This document shows, piece after piece, positions 26,631-33,730 of a DNA stretch of 64,000 bases. The notes under the pieces were generated by a model that saw only the letters and a list, made by a program, of their open reading frames with translations, had not been told where the DNA came from and searched no databases. How positions within the stretch are numbered: the first letter of the stretch is position 1; the number at the start of each line of letters is the position of its first letter. The DNA is taken from NCBI RefSeq assembly GCF_021129305.1, contig NZ_JAJOMB010000001.1:736539-800538 (forward strand), read 5' to 3'. Origin of the DNA: Kineosporia babensis. Its GTDB lineage: Bacteria > Actinomycetota > Actinomycetes > Actinomycetales > Kineosporiaceae. Both the position numbers and the translations under genes were made by a program.

Positions 26631-29600
26631 ATGTCCATCGTCGATCTGCCTGTACCTTCCGACGACTCGGGTGGCGGCTCCGATCTCGGCCGCACCCCGC
26701 CGCAGGACGTGGCGGCCGAGCAGAGTGTGCTCGGCGGCATGATGCTCTCGAAGGACGCGATCGCCGACGTCGTCGAGGAGCTCCAGGGCGTCGACTTCTA
26801 CCGCCCCGCCAACGAGCTGGTCTACGACGCCATCCTCGACCTCTACGGCCGGGGCGAGCCGGCCGACGCGGTCACCGTGGCCGCCGAGCTCACCAAGCGC
26901 GGCGAGCTGGCCAAGATCGGCGGGCCGGCCTACCTGCACACCCTGATCTCCTCGGTGCCCACCGCCGCGAACGCCGGCTACTACGCCCGGATCGTGCGCG
27001 AGCGCGCTGTGCTGCGCCGCCTGGTCGACGCCGGCACCCGGATCGTCCAGCTCGGTTACAACGGCGCCGACGGCCGCGGCGGCGGTGACGTGGAAGAGAT
27101 CGTCAACTCCGCCCAGGCCGAGATCTACAAGGTCAGCGAGCAGCGCACCAGCGAGGACTACGCGGCCCTGTCCGAGGTGATCGAGGGCGCGATCGACGAG
27201 ATCGAGGCCTCCAGCCACCGCGGGGACGGCCTGACCGGCGTGCCCACCGGCTTCACCGACCTGGACGCCCTGACCAACGGGCTGCACCCGGGGCAGATGA
27301 TCATCATCGCCGCGCGCCCGGCGATGGGTAAGGCCCTGGCCCTGGACACCCCGCTGCCCACCCCTGGCGGCTGGACCAGCATGGGTGCGGTCCAGGTCGA
27401 CGACGAACTGATCGGGGCCGACGGCAGGCCCACCCGGGTGGTCAATGCCACCGACGTCATGGTGGGCCGTCCCTGCTACGAGGTCGAGTTCTCGGACGGC
27501 ACCGTCATCGTGGCCGACGCAGAACACCAGTGGCTGACCGAGACCCGATCGGCTCGCCGATCAGCGAGGAAGACCGGCCCCGAAGTCCGGACCACGGAAC
27601 AGATCGCCGCAACGCTGCGCTGCGAGAGCGCCGACCAACGCCTCAACCACAGCGTCCGCATCGCCGGCGCACTGGCCTTGCCCCCGAGAGACCTCCTGGT
27701 GCCGCCGTACACCCTGGGTGCCTGGCTGGGCGACGGTACGAGCGCCTCGGCCCAGATCACTTCAGCGGACCCGGAAATCGTGATCCGTATCGAGGACGAC
27801 GGGCTCGAGGTCGTGCCCAGTCAGAATGTCCAGCTGTGCTACTCGCTGAAGTTACCGGCGCCGAGCGTCGCCGAGCGCGAGTGCGTGGTCTGCGGTGTCG
27901 CCTTCACCCCGAAGGCTGCGGTCGTGCGCACCTGCGGCCAGTCGTGTGGTGGCCGGGCCAAGGCGATCTCCACGCCGGTGGATCCCGCTACCTGCGTCGA
28001 CTGCGGAACTCGCATCACCGGCTTCGGTCGTTGCCAGAGCTGCCACGACAAGCTCGGCACCGTTCAGGGTCGACTGCGCACCATCGGAGTGCTGGGCAAC
28101 AAGCACATCCCGGCCGAGTATCTGAGGGCCGGAGAAGCCCAGCGACGAGAACTCCTGTCGGGTCTGCTCGACACCGACGGCACGGTGCACTCCACAGGTT
28201 CCGTGCAGTTCGCGGTAACCAATCGGAGACTCGCCGAAGACGTGCAGGAACTCGTCCTGAGCCTTGGCTACCGCTGCACCATCATGTCCAAGCCGGTGAA
28301 GGGCCGCAGCGAGAAGTCCTCTGTCGCCTACACACTGAATTTCACGACCGACGATCGGGTGTTCCACCTGGAACGTAAGCACCTGCTGCACAAGGACCGG
28401 ATGAGTCGCCGGTTCCAGCGCCGGAACTCCCGTTTCATCACCGCGGTCCGCCCGGTCCCGAGCGTTCCGGTGCGCTGTGTAGAGGTGGACAACCGGGATC
28501 ATCTCTATCTCGCCGGCCGCACGATGATCCCCACCCACAACTCCACCTTCGGCCTGGACATCCTGCGCTCCGCCGCAATTCACCACCGGATGACGTCGGT
28601 GATGTTCAGTCTGGAGATGGGGCGCAACGAGATCACCATGCGCCTGCTCTCGGCCGAAGCGCGCATCCCGTTGCAGAACATGCGTAAGGGCACGATGCGC
28701 GAGGAGGACTGGACCCGGCTGGCCCAGACCATGGGCGACGTCAGCGAGGCGCCACTATTCATCGACGACAGCCCGAACATGTCGCTGATGGAGATCCGGG
28801 CCAAGTGCCGGCGGCTGAAGCAGCGGCACGACCTCAAGCTCGTGGTGATCGACTACCTGCAGCTGATGACCAGCGGTAAGCGGGTGGAGAGCCGGCAGCA
28901 GGAGGTCTCCGAGTTCTCCCGGGCGATCAAGCTGCTGGCCAAGGAGCTGCAGCTGCCGGTGATTGCACTGAGCCAGCTGAACCGTGGCCCGGAGCAGCGC
29001 ACCGACAAGAAGCCGGCCATGTCCGACCTGCGTGAATCGGGTTGCCTCACCGCCGACACCCGGGTGCTGCGGGCCGACACCGGCGCCGAGACCACCATGG
29101 GCGAGCTGTTCGCGAACGGCGCGAAAGACGTTCCGGTCTGGTCGCTCGACGACAGTCTGCGTTACGTGAGGCGTCACCTCACACACGTCTTCGCAACCGG
29201 GACCAAGCCTGTGTTCAAGGTGCGTCTGGCGTCGGGCAAGCAGGTGCGGGCCACGGCGAACCATCCGTTCCTGACCTATGAGGGCTGGCGGCCGATAGGT
29301 GAGCTGGCGGCGGGGGCGCGAGTGGCCACGCCTCGTCATGTCATGGCGCCTGAGCTGGTCGGTACGTGGGACGACGACAGGGTGGTGATGCTGGCCCACC
29401 TGCTCGGGGACGGTTCCTTCGTGAAGCGTCAGCCGATCCGCTACGCGAGTGTCGACGAGGCCAACCTGACGGCGGTCACCGAGGCTGCCAGGCACTTCGG
29501 GATCACAGCCGTGCGCGACGAGCACGCCGCCGCCAGGGTGACCACGCTGCGTCTCCCTGCGCCCTACCAGCTCACTCACGGCAAGCGGAATCCGATTGCG

Positions 29601-30503
29601 GCATGGCTCGACGAGCTCGACCTTTTCGGTCTTCGCAGTCACGAAAAGTTCGTGCCTGAGCAGGTCTTCTCGTTGCCCAAGCGGCAGATCGCCCTGTTCC
29701 TGCGTCACCTGTGGGCCACCGACGGCTCGGTCACGGTGAACCGGACCGGCCGGGGCGGCCGGGTCTACTACGCCTCGACCAGCCGGCGGATGCTGGACGA
29801 TGTCACCCGGTTGCTGCTGCGGTTCGGTATCTCGGCCCGGATCAGGAACGCCACACCGAAAGAGGGGTACCGCCCCGGACATACCCTCGACATCTCCGGG
29901 GTGGACGACCAGCGGCGCTTCCTCAACGAGATCGGGGTACACGGTCTGCGCGGCCAGTCCGCGGCTCAGTTGCTCGAGATCGTGAAGGATGTGCCGGCCA
30001 ACCCGAATGTCGACACAGTTCCCAAGGAGATCTGGGATCGGGTACGCACGGTGCTGGTGGAGCAGAACATGAGCCACCGCCAGTTCGCCGCAGCGATGGG
30101 CACGCAGTTCGGCGGTGGTTCGATGTGGAAGCACGCGCCGAGCCGGCAACGTCTGGGCCGGGTTGCCTCTCTGCTGGGTGATGCGGACCTGGAAATGCAT
30201 GCGCTGAACGACGTGCTGTGGGACACGATCGTCGCGATCGAGCCGGACGGTGTCGAAGAGGTCTACGACGCAACCGTTCTCGGCAATCACAATTTCGTCG
30301 CCAACGGCATTGCCGTGCACAACAGCATCGAGCAGGACGCCGACATGGTGATCCTGCTGCACCGTGAGGACGCGTACGAGAAGGAGAGCCCGCGCGCCGG
30401 TGAGGCCGACTTCATCGTGGCCAAGCACCGTAACGGCCCGACCGACACGATCACCGTGGCGTTCCAGGGGCACTACTCGCGATTCGTGGACATGGCCCAG
30501 TAA
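26631..30503 (+). CDS. dnaB: Replicative DNA helicase DnaB with two inteins
   Basis: 1290 residues from ATG 26631 (GAAGAGGG upstream). Removing 403 and 427 intein residues leaves a 460-residue DnaB of normal size. The extein N-terminal domain (PPQDVAAEQSVLGGMMLSKDAI) binds primase; the RecA-like ATPase domain has Walker A split by intein 1 (ARPAMGK | STFGLDILRSAA), Walker B (KLVVIDYLQLM) and the DnaB segment ALSQLNRGPEQR, then DLRESG | SIEQDADMVILLHRED around intein 2. It unwinds DNA at the fork as a hexamer and is active only after both inteins splice out. No intact extein-only copy is in the window. Confidence 0.98.
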   Translation: MSIVDLPVPSDDSGGGSDLGRTPPQDVAAEQSVLGGMMLSKDAIADVVEELQGVDFYRPANELVYDAILDLYGRGEPADAVTVAAELTKRGELAKIGGPAYLHTLISSVPTAANAGYYARIVRERAVLRRLVDAGTRIVQLGYNGADGRGGGDVEEIVNSAQAEIYKVSEQRTSEDYAALSEVIEGAIDEIEASSHRGDGLTGVPTGFTDLDALTNGLHPGQMIIIAARPAMGKALALDTPLPTPGGWTSMGAVQVDDELIGADGRPTRVVNATDVMVGRPCYEVEFSDGTVIVADAEHQWLTETRSARRSARKTGPEVRTTEQIAATLRCESADQRLNHSVRIAGALALPPRDLLVPPYTLGAWLGDGTSASAQITSADPEIVIRIEDDGLEVVPSQNVQLCYSLKLPAPSVAERECVVCGVAFTPKAAVVRTCGQSCGGRAKAISTPVDPATCVDCGTRITGFGRCQSCHDKLGTVQGRLRTIGVLGNKHIPAEYLRAGEAQRRELLSGLLDTDGTVHSTGSVQFAVTNRRLAEDVQELVLSLGYRCTIMSKPVKGRSEKSSVAYTLNFTTDDRVFHLERKHLLHKDRMSRRFQRRNSRFITAVRPVPSVPVRCVEVDNRDHLYLAGRTMIPTHNSTFGLDILRSAAIHHRMTSVMFSLEMGRNEITMRLLSAEARIPLQNMRKGTMREEDWTRLAQTMGDVSEAPLFIDDSPNMSLMEIRAKCRRLKQRHDLKLVVIDYLQLMTSGKRVESRQQEVSEFSRAIKLLAKELQLPVIALSQLNRGPEQRTDKKPAMSDLRESGCLTADTRVLRADTGAETTMGELFANGAKDVPVWSLDDSLRYVRRHLTHVFATGTKPVFKVRLASGKQVRATANHPFLTYEGWRPIGELAAGARVATPRHVMAPELVGTWDDDRVVMLAHLLGDGSFVKRQPIRYASVDEANLTAVTEAARHFGITAVRDEHAAARVTTLRLPAPYQLTHGKRNPIAAWLDELDLFGLRSHEKFVPEQVFSLPKRQIALFLRHLWATDGSVTVNRTGRGGRVYYASTSRRMLDDVTRLLLRFGISARIRNATPKEGYRPGHTLDISGVDDQRRFLNEIGVHGLRGQSAAQLLEIVKDVPANPNVDTVPKEIWDRVRTVLVEQNMSHRQFAAAMGTQFGGGSMWKHAPSRQRLGRVASLLGDADLEMHALNDVLWDTIVAIEPDGVEEVYDATVLGNHNFVANGIAVHNSIEQDADMVILLHREDAYEKESPRAGEADFIVAKHRNGPTDTITVAFQGHYSRFVDMAQ
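27333..28541 (+). other. Intein 1 in DnaB (Walker A site), with LAGLIDADG endonuclease
   Basis: 403 residues inserted after the GK of Walker A. First residue Ala (ALALDTPLPTPGG), end THN, next extein residue Ser. Ala1 inteins at this DnaB site are known in mycobacteria. Block B is VADAEHQW. Two LAGLIDADG-type helices are visible (LGAWLGDGT and LLSGLLDTDGT), so the homing endonuclease may be active. Between them lies a Cys-rich stretch (27882-28043) with CVVC, CGQSC, CVDC and CQSC, which looks like two zinc knuckles. Confidence 0.95.
27882..28043 (+). other. Cys-rich zinc-finger-like insert within intein 1
   Basis: Codes for CVVCGVAFTPK...TCGQSC followed by CVDCGTRITGFGRCQSC. The first half matches the CxxCGxxFxPK...CxxxC finger seen in HNH and phage endonucleases; the second is a plain CxxC-10-CxxC ribbon. 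All eight Cys are intact. The position, within the endonuclease part, suggests added DNA recognition. Confidence 0.75.
29043..30323 (+). other. Intein 2 in DnaB, with LAGLIDADG endonuclease
   Basis: 427 residues between RESG and SIEQDAD. Cys1 (CLTADTRVLRA), block B TANHPFLT, C-terminal VHN and Ser+1: all splicing residues are intact. Endonuclease helices are LAHLLGDGS and LRHLWATDGS. Before the C-terminal splicing strands (GVEEVYDATV, HNFVANGIAVHN) an HTH-like segment (VLVEQNMSHRQFAAAMGTQFGG) is present. Same insertion point as the Synechocystis DnaB intein. Confidence 0.96.
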
Positions 30504-30574
30504 GTCGGTCAACCGATGGACGAGGTGGCTGGTTAAGTGGACGCGGCCGGGTAGGCAGCTGGCACAGTAGCGAG

Positions 30575-31432
30575 ATGACGTGGCAGCGGGCTCAGCGGCT
30601 GGATGCGGATCGGCTCGTGGCAGATCTGTATGCGCAGACCGGGGTTCGGCTGGTCGTCGAAGGGCCCTGCGCCGGTGGGGAAGTCGGGGCGGCCTTCGTT
30701 CGCTGGGCCGAGACCGGGCGGCGATCGGTGCTGAAGTGGCGTCCGCATTCTCGGCTCGAGGAGTTGCAGGCCGGTCCGCTCGCTGTACAGAAAGCCGCTG
30801 TCCAGGCTGGCATTCCGGCCCCAGCCACGCAGTTGTCGGCGCAGGTGGGGCATGCCGTGGCGATGGTGCAAGAGTTGCTTCCTGGCGAGAAGGTCGACCT
30901 CCTGGACGAGGATTTGCTGGACCAAGCGCTTCGGCTCAACGCGCTTCAGGCTGGGGTGCTCCGGGGGCGCGAAGACATCCCGTCCGTGAAGTTGTTCCTG
31001 CGAGAAGACGGCCCGGGGTACTGCCTGCACGAGCCCTTGCGACAGCACAGCGCCAGGGGTGCAGCGCTGGAGAGGATGATCAAGGCCGTGCCGGACAGCG
31101 AGATGCCGGCCGGAAACGATGTCGTCCACCTGGACTTTCACCCGGGCAACCTGCTGGCCTCGGGGAAGGTGATCACCGGAGTGGTGGACTGGGACGGCGC
31201 AGCGCGGGGGAACCGGGCCTTCGACCTGGTCACGCTGCGATTCGGTATCCACCACCGGGCCGACACCAACGTGACCAACCGCCTCGACGACGTCCTCAAT
31301 CAGTTGCCCGAGAGCGTCCTCAAACCGGCGTGGGCACACATGAGCCTACGGATGACCGACTGGGCGATCCGGCACCACGCACCCACCGAGGTGTCCCAGT
31401 GGTTCGACCTGGCGGAACAACGGCTCAGCTGA
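30575..31432 (+). CDS. APH-like phosphotransferase family protein
   Basis: 285 residues. Kinase-like fold of aminoglycoside/choline phosphotransferases: a lysine strand SVLKWRP, the catalytic loop HLDFHPGNLL (Asp base and Asn), and the metal-binding GVVDWDGAARG. Catalytic residues are complete. The substrate is not evident; such genes are common and few confer antibiotic resistance. Convergent with the small membrane protein, overlapping it by eight bases. Confidence 0.85.
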   Translation: MTWQRAQRLDADRLVADLYAQTGVRLVVEGPCAGGEVGAAFVRWAETGRRSVLKWRPHSRLEELQAGPLAVQKAAVQAGIPAPATQLSAQVGHAVAMVQELLPGEKVDLLDEDLLDQALRLNALQAGVLRGREDIPSVKLFLREDGPGYCLHEPLRQHSARGAALERMIKAVPDSEMPAGNDVVHLDFHPGNLLASGKVITGVVDWDGAARGNRAFDLVTLRFGIHHRADTNVTNRLDDVLNQLPESVLKPAWAHMSLRMTDWAIRHHAPTEVSQWFDLAEQRLS

Positions 31433-31736
31433 CCTGGGAGCGGTTTCGGTTACGCCACCGCCAGATCTGCTGAACGATCCAGGTCAGCGCCACCACCACG
31501 GCTGCCACGGCGCCGTTGTAGGCGATCGCGGCGGGCACGATCGTGTCCAGGCCGCCGTCTGTTGCTACCTCCATGTAGATCAGCCCACCGGCGATGATCG
31601 CCAGACTCAGTCCGAAATAGCCAGCCAGGAACCAGCCCGGTAACCGGCCCAGGAACCAGCCCACCAGGAGTGCACAGAACGCGAACGGGACGACAAACAG
31701 CGCGCCCGAAATCAGAATCCACGAATAGTCCACCAC
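31425..31736 (-). CDS. Small membrane protein with three TM helices, unknown function
   Basis: 103 residues from GTG 31736, with GGGAGGG seven bases upstream. Hydrophobic segments lie at about 6-26, 34-53 and 66-88, ending in an Arg-rich tail (WRWRNRNRSQVS) expected in the cytoplasm. No family recognised. Convergent with the APH-like gene and divergent from nfi. Confidence 0.72.
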   Translation of the reverse strand: MVDYSWILISGALFVVPFAFCALLVGWFLGRLPGWFLAGYFGLSLAIIAGGLIYMEVATDGGLDTIVPAAIAYNGAVAAVVVALTWIVQQIWRWRNRNRSQVS

Positions 31737-31806
31737 CGGCCCTCCCGGGTGAAGGGTAGGTTGCCCGGTCAGGAAATGTCCGACAGGAGACCCGAATGGA
31801 GGACGT

Positions 31807-32310
31807 GTGTACGCGGCTGTGGATGTCGGCTATCCACCCGGAGGCGGCGCCCGGGCAGCGCTGGTTCTGAGCGACTCTCCAGAGTTTGCGCGGCTCACGG
31901 ATACCAGGGTTTCAACACTGGACGACGTGGCCCCCTACGAACCGGGCCAGTTCTACAAGCGCGAACTTCCTGCCGTGCGGGCGGTGCTTACGGAGCTGAC
32001 CGAACTTCCCCGCCTGTTGGTGGTGGACGGGTTTGTGGATCTCGACCCGGAGGGCACTCCTGGCCTGGGCAGGTACGTCCATCGCGAGTTCGGGTTCACT
32101 GTGGTCGGGGTAGCGAAAACCGCCTTCCGTACGGCGAAACACGCGTTGGAAGTGCACCGTGGCGCATCGAGTCGGCCGCTGTACGTCACGTCCGCCGGTA
32201 TGCCCCCGGAAGACGCTGCTGCCCTGGTGAAGAAGCTCAGCGGCCCCCACCGGATTCCCTTCGCACTGAAGGCGGTCGATCGTTTGTCCCGCGGACTCAC
32301 GCAGTTCTGA
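31807..32310 (+). CDS. nfi: Endonuclease V (deoxyinosine 3' endonuclease)
   Basis: 167 residues, at the short end for the family. AVDVGYP carries the first catalytic Asp, followed by YEPGQFYKRELP, LLVVDGFVDLDPEGTPGLGRYV (second Asp) and GVAKTAF, all in family order. It nicks DNA one base past deoxyinosine, a repair activity against deaminated adenine. The N-terminus starts closer to the catalytic strand than in E. coli Nfi. GGAGG four bases before GTG 31807. Confidence 0.85.
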   Translation: MYAAVDVGYPPGGGARAALVLSDSPEFARLTDTRVSTLDDVAPYEPGQFYKRELPAVRAVLTELTELPRLLVVDGFVDLDPEGTPGLGRYVHREFGFTVVGVAKTAFRTAKHALEVHRGASSRPLYVTSAGMPPEDAAALVKKLSGPHRIPFALKAVDRLSRGLTQF

Positions 32311-32347
32311 AGGGGCAACCACCGCATCGGCACCTACCCTTGTCGAG

Positions 32348-33730
32348 GTGCCGGGGAATCAGCGTTCATTCCTGTCCGACCTGACGGTGGTGCTTCGCGG
32401 TGAGAATTTCCGCAAGCTGTTCTCGGTCCGCCTGGTGTCCCAGGCCGGCGACGGCGCCTTTCAGGTGGGCCTGGCCAGCCTGATCTTCTTCTCCCCGGAG
32501 CGAGCCACCACCCCAACCGCGGTGGCCCTCGCAGCGGTGGTCACCGTCGTCCCCTACACCCTGATCGGCCCCTTCGTCGGCGTCCTGCTGGACGTCTGGC
32601 AGCGGCGGCAGGTGCTGCTTCTGGCCAATGCCGTCCGCTCCCTGATGGTGCTCACCGTGGCGGCGATGATCCTCACCATCGGCGTGGGCCTGCCGGTGTT
32701 CCTGACCGCCCTGGCCTGCCTGTCAGTGAACCGGTTCTTCCTGGCGGGCCTGGGAGCTTCCCTGCCGCAGGTGGTGCCCCGGCACGAACTGGTCATGGCG
32801 AACGCGGTCTCGCCCACCTGCGGCACGGTGGCCACCATGGTCGGTGGGGCGATCGGTTTCAGCCTCCGTACGCTGCTCGGCCCGGGGGACGCCACCGATG
32901 CCACCATCGTGGTGATCGCCGCCCTGGCCTACGCCACTGCCTCGATGCTGGCGTTGCGAATGCCCCGCACTCTGCTCGGCCCGGAGCACAGCGCCCCGCT
33001 GAACGTCCGCTCGCTCGGCACTGTGGGCCGCGACGTCGTGGGAGACCTACGGGCCGGCGCCGTCCATGTCCGCGAGCGCCGCACCGTGGCCAACGCCCTG
33101 GCCGTGATCGGGGTGCACCGGATCGGCTACGGGATCATGACGATCACGGTGATGTTGTTGTGCCGCAACTACTTCAGCGATCCGGACAATCCGGAGGCGG
33201 GGGTGACCCTGCTGGCCCGGACGGTGGCCTCGCTGGGGGTCGGGGTGGCGGTGGCGGCGCTGGTCACCCCGGTGATGGCGGCGCGGATCGGGGCCTGGCG
33301 CTGGATCGGGGTGTGCCTGGGGATCGCGGCGGTGGTGCAGGCGATCTTCGTGGCCGATGCCGCGCTCTGGCTGCTGTATTTCGGCTCGTTCCTGTTCGGC
33401 CTGACCGGGCAGAGCATCAAGATCTGCGTGGACTCGATCGTGCAGAAGGACGTGGACGACTCGTTCCGCGGCCGGGTGTTCAGCTTCTACGACGTGGTTT
33501 TCAACGTGGCGCTGGTCTCGGCGGCGGGCCTGTCGATCCGGCTGCTGCCGGAGGACGGCTATTCGCAGATGGTGTTCATGGACATCGCTCTGCTGTTCGG
33601 TGCGGCCGGAGCCGTTTACACCTTCGTGGAGCACCGGCGGCGGGCCGGCTTGGCAGCTGCTGCAGCGCAAAGCACGAGCGGGGGCCCGGATAACCGGGCC
33701 CCCGCTCGTCAGCGGAACCTTGAGGGTTAG
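32348..33730 (+). CDS. Major facilitator superfamily transporter
   Basis: 460 residues with about 11-12 helices. It starts GENFRKLFSVRLVSQAGDGAFQVGLASLIFF, typical of the MFS_3/enterobactin-exporter-like group, with DVWQRRQVLLLANAVRS as the loop 2-3 signature. Substrate unknown. The start GTG 32348 is acceptable but lacks a strong ribosome site. The 3' end contains a 16-bp hairpin and its stop overlaps the stop of the convergent FHA gene by two bases. Confidence 0.85.
   Translation: MPGNQRSFLSDLTVVLRGENFRKLFSVRLVSQAGDGAFQVGLASLIFFSPERATTPTAVALAAVVTVVPYTLIGPFVGVLLDVWQRRQVLLLANAVRSLMVLTVAAMILTIGVGLPVFLTALACLSVNRFFLAGLGASLPQVVPRHELVMANAVSPTCGTVATMVGGAIGFSLRTLLGPGDATDATIVVIAALAYATASMLALRMPRTLLGPEHSAPLNVRSLGTVGRDVVGDLRAGAVHVRERRTVANALAVIGVHRIGYGIMTITVMLLCRNYFSDPDNPEAGVTLLARTVASLGVGVAVAALVTPVMAARIGAWRWIGVCLGIAAVVQAIFVADAALWLLYFGSFLFGLTGQSIKICVDSIVQKDVDDSFRGRVFSFYDVVFNVALVSAAGLSIRLLPEDGYSQMVFMDIALLFGAAGAVYTFVEHRRRAGLAAAAAQSTSGGPDNRAPARQRNLEG
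33674..33709. terminator. Perfect 16-bp hairpin inside the end of the MFS gene
   Basis: ACGAGCGGGGGCCCGG pairs perfectly with its complement around the loop ATAA. It lies just before the overlapping stop codons of the MFS gene and the FHA gene, so it probably ends the leftward FHA transcript and may also act on the MFS mRNA. Confidence 0.82.
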
